Positions 24,331-36,546 of a stretch of DNA of 64,000 bases are shown here, piece after piece. The stretch comes from Hesseltinella vesiculosa. Lineage: Eukaryota; Mucoromycota; Mucoromycetes; Mucorales; Cunninghamellaceae. The DNA is taken from NCBI GenBank assembly GCA_002104935.1, contig MCGT01000011.1:124001-188000 (forward strand). Reading direction: 5' to 3'. The translations under genes and the position numbers were made by a program. The notes beneath the pieces were generated by a model. It worked only from the letters and a program-made list of their open reading frames with translations, was not told where the DNA came from and did no database searches. Every line of letters begins with the position of its first letter. The first letter of the stretch is position 1.

Positions 24331-24805
24331 GGGAGCAGCCAAGTTGAAAGAGTAAAAGACACGTGGTGGAGCGACCCTCAATTCAAAAGAGTGAGCCAGC
24401 TGTGTCCCAAATTTTGGAACCTCCACTCTTTTTTTCCCTTTGCTTCTCCCACCGTATTAATAAGGTTTGCCAAACGATAGAACCTTTTTTATTTTTCAAA
24501 CTTTAATTCAACACATCAACTCTAATTTGGTTGCCCAAAGCAATTGAGCAACATGGTCAAGGAAAAGAATAGTGGTTTTTTTTTTATCTTTTTGGGTTAC
24601 ACTCTGTTTGCTGGGGCCAAACAACCAATTTCAATCGCCGGTGCTCCCCCTTTTTTTCGTTTTTCTTTTTGCTCTGGCCGTGAGTCCTCCCTTCTTTCTT
24701 TCTTTAGCCACAACACAACTTGTCTTTTTTCTTTGCCACCTTCTTTTTAGTATATTACAACTACACGGCTGCTAAATACGTATATTTTATATTGACACGT
24801 GTTCC
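24331..24805. promoter_or_regulatory. shared divergent promoter, GatB (-) / neurofibromin (+)
   Basis: The 475 bp between two opposing start codons is the only space for both promoters. It is rich in C/T stretches on the plus strand (CTTTCTTTCTTT near 24690, CACCTTCTTTTTAG near 24737), typical of fungal promoters. The latter looks like a 3' splice site, so the neurofibromin 5' UTR may contain an intron. No specific factor site was assigned. Confidence 0.45.
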
Positions 24806-27800
24806 ATGGCTACCGACAGCAAACTCATCATTGGTTTCATAAACCGCATAGCGTACAAGGTAGCCTTTCGGTTTTCCTTCTACCCCAATTGGGCAAATGA
24901 CCATACTAACCCCATTGACATTTCTTTTTAGCTGCCTATTAATGTAGTTAATGCCAATGGCCAGCCATTGGAAACCCTTGAACGAGACCCTGTGGTTCAG
25001 CAAACGGGTGAGCGTAGCCGCATGACTCATTCAATGTAAGCTGAACACCCACCCTTTTATTTCATAGTGGCTGCTGTTATCGAAATGGCAAGATTCAAAC
25101 TATCTGTGGTGATGAATGCTTTAGGCACAGTTTTGGAAAACATTGCAAAGGTATGGGCTCAGTAGCTGGGTCAAATATCTGGCCGACTGAGCGTCTATCC
25201 TCACCATTTTTTTTTTTTACTCCTATAGCATATACCCACCTCCGCGCCCGGCACATTGCAATTACCAACAGATGCCCTTCAATCACAGCTCTTCATATTG
25301 AGATTGATGGCAGCTTGCTTACAACACAACTTGAAGGCTCAGGCAGACGTGAATGTGCCCCGCATGGACGATGGCCTTGCCCAATACGTGATGAGCCTAC
25401 TTTTACCCTTTTTGGCACTGATGCATGCGCAGGACGAAACCCATGAATCGCCCGCCAACCCATTTGGCCCCGACCGATCTTCAGAGCCCCCAAACAGCCC
25501 TACCCCTTGGCGATCCTCCCGCTCGTCCGATCTCGTCGTGGATCTCTATCAAGTCACTGGTCGCATTCTCAACCTGATGAGTCAGTCGCATTGGTCACTC
25601 TACTATGCCAAAATCAAGTCAGTTATCCAAGTCATGAGCCTCTCCATGGACAGTCCAGATGCCAAACCACCAACCGACCTGCGCTTCCTGGAATTTGCCC
25701 ACTTGGATAGACAAAAACTACAACTGATTTTATCGGGTAACATAAAACGCAGACGATAAAGTATAAATAGCTCTCATACTTTTTGGTTAGAAATCAGCCC
25801 CGGCTTTTTGCACATGAAAACCGAAGGCAAAATTCAGTTTGCTATTTATTTACACAAGGCCATCTGGCGATGGATCCAAACGTACCCCCTACAATTCAAT
25901 GAAGTGTGCGTCAGTGAAACAAGAATCCTCACCGGTTCCGAGATCCTTTTTGACCTGTGCAGCTCCTCAGCCGACAACTTTCGAAAAAAGGCTGCCTTTT
26001 GGCCCTTGCAAACCGTCCTGCTTATCCTTGCCCCTGACCTGCTCCTTCAAGCCTTTTTAGACGACCCCACATCGAAGAATCGCCGGGTAAAACTCCCCTT
26101 TGGTATTTGGGACCCAAGCTGACAGATTTTTATTTTTATTTTTAGGCAAGCTTCCTGTCGATGCTACGACAATCATTGCATAGCCCGCGTACCGCCGAAG
26201 CCGCTATTTTGTGTTATGTGGATCTTTGCAAGGCCGCTACTTTTGTACCACCTGGCGACGAGTCTGTGCTTCGGCACATTGCAACCGACATCGAAGATGA
26301 ATTGCACGAGCAAATTTGGACGCTTGCACAACTCAGCCACTACAATGACGACTTGACTGCCGACCATGGCTCCTTCCTGACAGATTACCTGTTGATCCAC
26401 CTGCGCCTTTGCTCACCAGCCTCTGCACAAAAACGCATCCTCTCCCTCATGGAGGACATCACCCCAACACCCTTCAAACACGCCCTGGCAAAAACCTGCC
26501 TTTTGCTCGTCAAAGGTTCAAACAATTTGCCCTGGCATCCTGATCTCTCTGCCATCTACCCGCAAGTGACTGTGCCTCTATGCAAGCTTTTCATCGACAC
26601 TGCCATGGTAGAGAACCAAACACGCCTACTTGTTGACAATAGCAGTAGCAGTAACTTCAACAATTCACGCCAATACATGTCCCAATCGACATCTGGTAGG
26701 GCAAATGGGCCGGCTCAAACCTTGCTCGACTTATTGGAGCTTTTCAAAATTTCTCCTCCCATTATCATGACAGTAAGCAATGAATTTTATCATCGATTTT
26801 GCTAACTTTTTTTTTTTTTTTTTTTTGCTCATAATTGTTACAGAGCGACACGGACGATACAATGGAGCTGATCAGTACAATGATGTCCAACATGGCTGGA
26901 CTATGCCAGCATAGAACAAACACTCTACGCATAGCAGCTGCCGATGGTATCACTCGACTCCTTCAATTGGATATGATTGCAACTTGGAGCGATGCACCCT
27001 TGCTCGCCTCTAGCTATTGGAAAATCACTTCCCGTGTGATGTCGGTCCTTGCCCGCCAAGTGCTCGATACAAAGCAGCAGGACGATTCTATTACCGACCA
27101 ACTGGCCTTGCTGTGCACCTTGTTTGAAGCCCGCCATGCATTTTTAACCAAGCATCCCGTTAGTTACCGCCCTGAAAAAAAAAAATTGAAAGCAAAGGCA
27201 GATTGTTTCTCACAATGATATCCCAATATTTAGGATGACGTGGTCGTGGCTATGGACTGCAAGGAACGATACAAGTCATCTGTAGCCGTGGAGATGTCAT
27301 GCTTGATCTTGCTTTGCTCCAGCATTCCGGAAATCCACACCAAAGCATTACAATGCCTGTCGCTCCTATGCATAGAGGTGCAATGGATTGAAGAAGATGA
27401 TCCGTCTGCCACAAGGTTAGCAACACTGCGCGGCAACCTGCCTGTCTATATGGAAATGGTGTCTGTGCAAGATATACCAATGATCGTTGGTCGAAAGGCT
27501 CAGCAAAAACGCATCCACAAGTTCCTGCGAATGCTACACACGCCTACACCCGGGATTATTGCAGCATGGGAAGAGGCTTGGGTTCGTTGGCAAGCCCTAA
27601 CACAAGTGATCCATCGATTTGGTGACGAAGTGCCTGAAGAGGAAAGCCCTGGCCACCGACGGACGGCTTCCACCCGACACCATGATCGTACACGTGCCGT
27701 TGGTCCAACACGCCCTATTCCAGTCAGTCGCATGGAAATCGACGATGACAAGCTGACGGTCTGGCAGAACTACATGGGTTTCCTTGTTTCTCTCGGTGGT

Positions 27801-30800
27801 TGCTGTCTCAAGTCCAACATGCTTGAAGATAGCCAGATCATGTCCGGCAGCTCACTTCCATCTATCTCACAAAACGAACCTCAAGTCTTGATCGAAAAAT
27901 TCGTCAGCGACCTTCTCCAGTGCTTGATTGTTGACAATGTCATTATGCGCGAAAGTGTAAAGGATGCGCTGGGTCATGAACTCGCCCCACCACTTTACGG
28001 AATGTTCTCCCGCCAACTGGAAGCCATGGTGTCCCGCAACTTCAATGCCAAAGGCGAACCAATTATCTCCACCCAGCGGTCCCTGCTTCTAAGCCAAGCA
28101 ATGTCTGTTCTGCGGCTGATACTTGACCGGTTATCCGTTGGCCATTCCCATTTTGTGATCAACATTGACTTTGGCGGCCTCGTCAGCCATTTTCTGACCT
28201 ACATCAAAAACTTGACCCCCAGCTTCGAAACCACCCGCATGAAAATCAGCTTTTGCTACCTTGTCGAAGCCATGGTTATCAAGAAGGACCAAATTGTCAT
28301 TGGCAACGAAAATCGCGTGCGCAATCGCCTTTTGGAAGCTGTCATGGAATGGACAAGTTATATCAGTCTTGTAAGGCCACCTTCCTTGATGAAAAAAGAA
28401 AAGGACGACATCCTAACCCCTTTTTCTATCATGACTCTTTTTTTTTTTTTTTTTGCTAGTCTTATGACAAAGTAGCGTCACCTACACGATCAACGACCGC
28501 TATATCAGAGGAAAAACTATTTAGAGATGTCGACCATGTGTGTATAAAGACCATGATTGCCCTGTCGCACCAACTGCCGCTACAGACCCTGGCCACCAAC
28601 CAGGAAGTCGATTCGTACCAGCAAAAAGTGCGCCTTTACACAAAGTACTTTAATTTTATCACGCAAGTCCTTCATCGATGCCATCATGATGCTGTAAGTT
28701 TAATATTCACCCGTTGACCAAAGACCCGATAACAAAAAAAAAAAAAAATGCTGACTATCCTTGCTTAAACTCTAGCGCCTGCCTTCAAGAACCACCAAAG
28801 CTAAAGACCTGGCTCCAGACTACGCAAGTTCCCCTCCTCTAACCCCAGAAAAACAAAGACTCGTACTAAACCCTTTTTTTTCGCATAATATAGACCAAAG
28901 ACTCGTATCATGATATTCAAACATTGAAGAACAATGCCATCTTGATCATCTCCAACTTGCTAAGCGCCAACGTTGATATTGGTCTGAAACACACCATGAC
29001 GCTAGGGGCTTACCATGAAGACCCAATGACTCGCACTGCCTTTATGCAAGTGTTGACCAACATCCTATACCAAGGCACTGAATTTGACTCTTTGGATGAA
29101 AACGCAAACGTCGGCCGATATGAAAAGCTCGTTGATGTAGGTTAATGGCTCTGGTTTTAAAAGGGACAATCACCAAATTTTCTTATTTTCTCCTCGGTTT
29201 TAGCTCATGTTTGAATCTGATATGGACATTGCCCTGTCGTTATGTCAAGTGTGCCCAGCTACTGAATTGGAGCGTGCTGCCAAAGCTCTTTCTCGATGCT
29301 TCTTTGCCAAGAACCACCTTTGTGAACTCTTAACCCATGTCATGGAGAAGGAAGTGCGAGGAACAGGTACGTTTAGCCGCTATTAATAACAGCTGAATCT
29401 TCGAGCATATTTTTATTCTTACCACCTTCTCGATTTGTTAGATGTGGAGAGCGAACTGTTCCGTGGAACCACAATGGCAACCCAGCTTTTGTCTCATACT
29501 GCCTCGATGATTTGTTCTGAATATGTGCGCGAAACTCTATACCCTGCATTAGTCGCTGTCAATGCATTACCAGAAGAGCGTCTCACCTGGGAAGTCAACC
29601 CCGAAAAGATTTGCACCAGTGAATCCTTGACCACCAACCGTCGCAATGTCCTTGCTGTGGCCGACCTTCTTCTCAAAGCCATATGCCCCTCTGGCAGCCG
29701 CATGCCAATGTAAGCTTCTGCGACAGCATTATGAAAAATGGGAGACTAACGGACTGGTCTTTTTGATGTCCTTGCTTGTAGGGCTTATCGAGAATACTTG
29801 GCAGTTCTATCCGACATTGTAAAAGGAAAATTCCCAGAAGCAAGATACACGGCAGTGGGCGGCTTTGTGTTCTTACGTCTCTTTTGCCCTGCTATGCTGA
29901 CGCCTGAAAAACACGGATTCTCCCCAGATGCACTACCGAAGAACCGAAACGCGAAAAAGATTATCCTCCAAGCCAATCGCATCATTCAGAATTTGTCAAG
30001 CAACGTCTTATTTGGCTCAAAGGATGCTTATTTGGTGTCACTGAACGACTTTTTAACCGAGAACATCTACCAAGTCACCACCTTCCTGCGTGAGCTGTGC
30101 GCACCAATTCGCGCAACATCGCCCCCAATTGCGGCGACCACCGCCCCAAAGTCAGCCCTGACGCATTTCATCCTGTCCTCCTCGCCTCCTGCATCAACTA
30201 CGTCTTCATCCTCAAGCTCCAAAGGTTCTCCTGGTCCTGCAACTACCGACCAACAAAGGCTTCATATGCTGAACAACCGCACCTATGAGTTGCTGCACCT
30301 GGTTTTATATGACAATCTTGACCGGATCTCTCGTGACTTATCCCGGCGACGAACAAGAACTGCTACCAACAACAGCCAGCATTCTTCTCATATCAGTAAA
30401 AAGCCCAAGTTGGTTGCTGCCTTTGATTCGTCTGCTGTTATGAACAGCGCCATCACTTTTTCCTCTTCGCCATCCTCTTCCCTCTCGTCCTCTTCGCCGC
30501 CTGCACCTGCCTATCTGACCAGTAGCATCATGTCGCCTTCGCCTGCTCCCGCTGCTAACTCCTCCAATACTCCCACTGAAACAACTGTCGCACGGCATGG
30601 CCAGTCATTACCCTGGAAGCAAACGCTGGACAAGCTGACAAAAGTGTTGGCTGAGCTGGGCCATCCTGACCCCATTGGCGTTGAGCAAGTTAGCCACGGC
30701 TACAACAGTGCTGCAATGAAGAGCAATAATGACTATAGCGAATTCATGGCAAGACACCGACATCTAGACACCTCTAGTGTGCGCGCTCTCAGTGCATTCT

Positions 30801-33800
30801 ACCAGGCTGGTACTTCCCGTAAAGGCCATCCTGTTTTTTATCTCGTTACAACCAAAGTGAGCTCTCACGATATCAATTACGAGCTGTTCATCTACCACAT
30901 GCTGAAGGTAAGATTGATGTCCGAGGTGAAGCCTCTCCCCAAGTCAGAAACTAATCCCTGCATTTGTCATATTTGAACATTCAGGTGATTGAGCCAAGCC
31001 TGAACAAGCCCTTCCACTTGGTGTTTGACACGACGCGGATGAGCGTAGAAAATGAGATTCCTCTTCATTGGACCATCACCTTTTTCCAGCTGATCTTTAA
31101 CGAAATGAATGAATTCTTGGTCTACCTGCATATTTTCAACCCCAACACACACTTGCAGCGGTACATCCGCAAAATGCCCCTGAAAATCACCAACAGACTG
31201 CTCAAAAAGACGCGTTTTGCCATCAGCATCGCTGATATGAACGAATTCATCGCCCCTAGTGAATTGCAGTTACCCAAAGCATCGAGTAAGCTTTCTGACA
31301 TGGACTAGTTTCGCAACGTTGGTTTGATGCATACTCACCCTTTTTATTTCTTTCCAGTGGATCTGGAGAAGGAACCATGCACTCTTTACAACCCTGTCTC
31401 AAAAATGCTCTCTGCGAACTTGCGCGTACCTGTCATGTTCAGGATCGGCCAAGAACACGTTCAAGTCATCACGGTAAAAACAGCACAGTGGGAGACAAAA
31501 AAAAAATAGAGCAAAGAACTCACAACTTGTTTTTTTAAGGTGCGTGAGCAAGAGATCTTTTTCAGTTTAAACACTAAGCTGAATGATGTGTTCCATGTCT
31601 CTGAAATCGTCGATATCTACCCTCTGCCATCATCGACTACACCCGGTAGTGGTACCGAGTTGATAATTAAGCATGACAATGGCAAAACCTCGACTGTCTT
31701 CTCGACCAATAGACGCGATGCTATCGTAGAGGTAAGCAGTGCTTTTTTTTTTATCTGACATTGGGATGGTGAGAGTCAAAGCATGGTAACCTTGACTAAT
31801 ATCTTTCTCCCAGCTCTTCCGGAAAAACAAGAAAAAATATCTGGAAACAGCATCCGGAGATCCCTACGATCGGGCCATCCGCCCCAGCGATGTCCCGGGA
31901 AGACTTTTGAATATGGCGCTGATGAATCTAGGCGATGATGACCCCAACTTGCGCCTAGCCTCTTACAACTTATTAGATACCTTGAGCACTTTCTTCCGGT
32001 TCGAAGTGTCCACAAAACTACTTCAGGTCAAGAGTAAGTAGCAACGTTTGTAATTTTTATCACCTATCTCACCTGCTATCGGCGTCTCCAATAGGTCTTT
32101 GTATCCCTGAAAATGATACCGATTTCATTGTCAGCATCAGCAAAAGCCTTGCGAAGACACAGTCGCATATGACGTTTGATTTTATTCAAGAATGTGTTGA
32201 CGGTTTCCGCCGATCCAAGCTCAAAAACCGCCTGCTGTGCCTGGACTACATGGCTCCCTGGCTGAAAAACTTGGGCATGTTTGTCCGCAACGCTGACCAT
32301 GAACGCGGCCAAGCCAAAGTGACCGAGATCCTTCGACTGCTGATTGGTATTACTTTTGATTCATCCAAGGCAAGCCACCTTTTGAAAATTAAAAATTCAG
32401 CTAACCACGGCATTTTTTTTTTTTTATGATTTAGGCATACAAGCACGTCCAGAAATGTGTGTGGGGTACCATTGCCGGTGTAGATGAATTGATTAATCCA
32501 GTGCTTGATATCTTCACCAAAGTGTCGGTTGAAAAAGGTCTGGGATCAGTCGAAGCTGAAACTCTGGGGGAAACGCTAGTGACCATGGGTAACTACCCGA
32601 TCCGCGCGAAAATTATCCATCGTATTCGAAGGGTAGGGCGTAAAAAAAAAAATTGACGAAGAGAATGTCAGCTTACCCTCGTAAACTCTAGGCCATCCAA
32701 CGCTCCTCGATACGGCCAACTCGCAGTCTACCAGAAAGCCCCATGTGGACAGAAATCGCCATTCTCTTGCGCTTTTGCCTTGTTCTGACGTTTAGCACAA
32801 CGCATAACATGCCTGGCGACAACGCCAAGCTACCCGAAGCATGTCATGTCATCACTCTCCTCGTAGGCACGGGAACTCCCTTGATTTGCATGTCTGTATA
32901 CGAGCTTGTCACCAACATCCTCCATAACATCTGCAGCAATCGCACCTTGCCTGAAGATGCCCGCAAAAGACTCATGTATATTTTTGGCGACGTCTGCGAC
33001 GGTGATATCCGGCACCACTTTGGTCTGCTGAAGACAAAGACAAATGCATTTACCATCACACAAGAAACGAAGCCAACAACGATGGTCTGGGATACTGTCA
33101 ACCTAGCTTCATTAGAAGTCGTCACCCGCGTACTTCTTGAAATCATGACCCTTGCCTCCTGCGCTCAAAATGGTAAACATATGAATAAGATGAAAAAACA
33201 AAAGCCTGGTTACTCATCTTGTCCTTTTTTCTTTCTAGATATACTCAATACCTGGCGGGCTCGATGGATGAGCCTGGTGACAAGCACAGCTTTCCAATTC
33301 AACCCAGCTATCCAGCCTCGGTCATTTGTTGTCCTCGGCTGTTTGGCACAAGATGAAGTTGATGACGACCTGATGTACCAAATCCTTGTGTCGATGCGTG
33401 GTGCCATAGCCATTTTCACAGATACCGATGCAAGCCTGGTGACCAGCATCATGATGTGCCTGACCAACGTTATCGACAGCCTACCGCGGTCATCCCAATA
33501 CCTGCTCCCAATGTTTTGGTTGGCGATCGCTCTAGTCCAGATGGGTCATCCTTCAACGTATATTCCTGCCCTTCGATTTCTGCGTGCCGTCATTGTAGCT
33601 CTGGACAGTCATAAAATATTTGCCAACCGGCCCATGGTGGAGGTGTTGCTGGATGGCCGACGACCATTTGAAATTGTCTCCCAAAATCTGGACCGGATCT
33701 GTGGTGTGTCGTTCCAAACACATTTCTCATTTGCTGTGACAACCCTGATCCTCAAAGGAGCCAAGGGAGCCGCCGAGTCTCGTGAACTGATCCGCGACGT

Positions 33801-34678
33801 GCTCACAACCTTTTTCACCATCGAGGCGAAGCATTGCCAGTCAGCTGTGACAGCCCCATCTCCACCTCGTCGTGCAGCTACAACATCGCCCTCTATCCAG
33901 CCTGTCATGCGCCCCAGCAATGGTTCGGCTCGGTCTGGCACGACTTCTCCTCCACCAGCAGTTAGAGCCATCACCAACAGCGTCACACGGTCGTCATTTA
34001 CTTCAACCAGCACCTCACTTGCTCTCGGGAACATGACGGAACAGCCGAGCACCACCATTGACGCACGTTTACTGGGGTATCTAATCGGCTTACTACCATA
34101 CCTAGCTCAAGACGGTGCTTCGGATCTGATAGAACTGATTGGTCTTTCGGATGTCGATCTAGACATGACCCCTCTCCAAGTTCGCATTTTTGATACCCTC
34201 GACATCCCCAGCAACACGACAGCTCTTCTCATGGTGTCTATGCTTGTGCTTGTCTTGAATACACTGGAAGCCGATTCGGAACGCACGTTTTTGTACTCTT
34301 TCTTGTCAGAGTCTGCACTGGCCGTGCCAGAAGTTTTCTTTTTAGTGTATGCTCCAATGAAAAAAAAAAAAACGCAGGGAAGCATTTTGCTCATCAGGTT
34401 ATTACCTTTCTATCCATTATAGATATGAAGCCCTGTTGCCGAAAATGAACCAAGTGTTCCTCAGTTCTCAAAGCCAAAGCACATTGGATTCTGTCAAGCA
34501 GCTGTTGTTAAACGCCTGTGCCGAATCTGCCACCGGCCACAGTTTGAACCGCCGAAGCCAGAAATCCTATTTGGACGAGCTTGGTTTTTCAGCATTGACT
34601 GACCCTTCCTTTGGTGGAACGCAAGAACATATCACAACCGACATGCTCAACTTGCTACTGGACAAGATCACTTCTTAG
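24806..34678 (+). CDS. NF1: neurofibromin / IRA-type Ras GTPase-activating protein
   Basis: Accelerates GTP hydrolysis on Ras. 23 exons give 2774 aa, near human neurofibromin length: 24806-24859, 24932-25007, 25068-25150, 25229-25736, 25791-26086, 26146-26772, 26844-27158, 27234-28370, 28460-28693, 28776-28823, 28894-29136, 29204-29366, 29442-29709, 29782-30907, 30985-31285, 31358-31473, 31540-31731, 31814-32033, 32095-32369, 32435-32632, 32692-33172, 33239-34346, 34423-34678. RasGAP domain about residues 1208-1440: arginine finger in ELFRGTT (about R1269), then VGGFVFLRLFCPAM. A Ser/Pro/Ala-rich insert follows, then a Sec14-like lipid-binding domain (ELFIYHMLKVIEPSLNKPFH), a PH-like domain (FHVSEIVDIYPLP) and the NF1-specific C-terminus (RPSDVPGRLLNMALMNLG, FNPAIQPRSFVVLGCLAQ). 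Introns 10 and 19 need GC donors (28824, 32370). The overall order matches NF1 rather than a minimal GAP. Confidence 0.95.
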
Positions 34679-34714
34679 AAATCAATAAATGACACTTTTT
34701 TTATTTTCTTTTTT

Positions 34715-36379
34715 TCACATCAAGAGCTTGGCACGGATTGTGCTCTCGAATGGCACCGACACCCATCCTGTATGCTGTTTCTTGAGTTTTTCGGTGACAA
34801 CATCTTGGTGTTCCAGCAGATCCTTCAAAAAAAGTGCCATGGATATATTAGTGACTCGATCAAATGCAGCTCCGGCTTCCATTACCTTAAATCTGACTAA
34901 AAGTTCCATGGTTTGCAACCAGTGAAACCGATCCACCCAATTGCGCGGCACAATTGCTGATCGTTCTGAGATGCATGCCCATTTGCCAGAGGGAAGAATG
35001 GAGATGGAGACAAGGGTCAGCTTATTTCGAATATATTGAATGCCGATGACCTTTCGTTCGAGGAAGGTGTCATAGGCGGCTTGTCGGTAGTCATTCATCT
35101 CAGCCATCAATGCAATTTGGCCACATTCCATGATTTTGAGCGTGTCTTCCAACGTATGTTCACTGTCAACCTCACTTAAATGATATAAGAGTTCGCTTTT
35201 TTTTTAACGACAGCAAAGATTACCCGGACGATTCGATCAACGCGCGTTCCGATGCATCCATTGTGGCTATTCCAACACCATCCAAGAGCCGTCGGTTTCC
35301 TGAATTCCCGGTACAGATTGCTAACGCGTTTTGTGACCCTAAACCTTTCTCGCACCTTTGAAGAAGTAAAATTAAAACAAGGCTTGGTGCCTTTTTGGTC
35401 ATTGTCGCAGAAGGGGAGGGATCTTACCAAGCGAAAGTGATCAACTTTGTCGTAGCGCAGAAGTACTTGAATACAGGTATCACGTACTCTGCAAAAGGGG
35501 TTCGTTCGTTGGTGGTGCCAGGGAACAGCGGTTTCTCACAGTTAGCACTGAAGTCGGTCAATATCAAACGGGTAAGCTGATTCACAGTGTTGGTATCTTT
35601 GTCATCTGTGTCGTATCCGTGATTCCAGAGCCACCGAGGAAGCTCTGCCAGATTTTGACCAAGAGCAGACTTCAAGAACTCCATAGCATCGGGGTACAAT
35701 TTCAAGCATTTCAAGGCAGCTTGATCATTCATGTTTTCCTCGTATGATTCGTTGATTTCCATCGGGGTGCCAGGATATTTTTTGTCATCAATTTTTATCA
35801 CAAATATGGCGTTCAATACCGATCGGTCGTCATCATGAACACGGGATTTGTTGGTTGAAACAGAGGGACAGAGGCTAGTCGGCAAGAAGTCGAACGTTTT
35901 TTTGCCTCTCTTCACCTGCACATTTGTATCGTTGTCAGTATTACTGTCCGTTGCTTTTCGCTTGTTGTTGATTTCAGTAATATAGTTCGATTGATGCACG
36001 GTTTGTCCAGGTCCATTGTTGATCTGTGCCACTGAAGTTGAAGCTATGTGTCGGTTTTTTTGTTGTGGGCAAATGTCGTGTTTGGTATCGAACCATTTTT
36101 TAGATTTGGCTGCAACGTTCTGCAGCATAAATGAAAAGAAAAAGTATAACGTCATGTAAAATGAAGAAAATAAACCATTACCTTCCAATCTTGAATCCAT
36201 TGACGAGCAATTCTCGCAGAAGGGTGATTATCTTTGTCGAGCTTCATAAGTTCACTCTTGAGTGAGACAAGCAAAGAATCAATTTTGTAATGCTGCTTTG
36301 TCGCACAAATACTTTCCAACGCATCTTCAACATTCCAATGGTCAGATTGTGTTCTCTTGAAATAATTCGTAGTTGCCAT
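34715..36379 (-). CDS. orphan protein, probably Mucoromycota-specific family
   Basis: Four exons (36182-36379, 35428-36119, 35224-35355, 34715-35174) encode 493 aa with clean GT-AG introns. No domain I can name. The N-terminal ~190 residues are polar and basic with a possible nuclear signal (KRKATDSNTD, VKRGKKTF). The C-terminal half looks globular: YPGTPMEINESYEENMND, ICTGNSGNRRLLDGVGIA, EHTLEDTLKIMECGQIAL, GIQYIRNKLTLVSISILP, GKWACISERSAIVPRNW. It ends 36 bp from the neurofibromin stop codon on the other strand, so the two 3' UTRs must overlap. Mucoralean genomes carry many uncharacterised proteins of this general appearance; that link is recalled, not tested. The start is the ATG at 36377-36379; the preceding TTACAG resembles a 3' splice site, so an upstream exon is possible. 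Confidence 0.6.
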
Positions 36380-36546
36380 CTGTAACAAAAACAACGATGC
36401 GAAAGCAAGAAAAAAGAACCTCTTTTTTTTTTTTTGTTGATGCTGACAATTCAGGAACGACTGGTTTTTATTTGCAATGTTTCATCAGCTGCATTAGCTG
36501 CGGGGACGCGGACGGTCTGGGACAGGAGAAATCAGGTCATAAGGCA

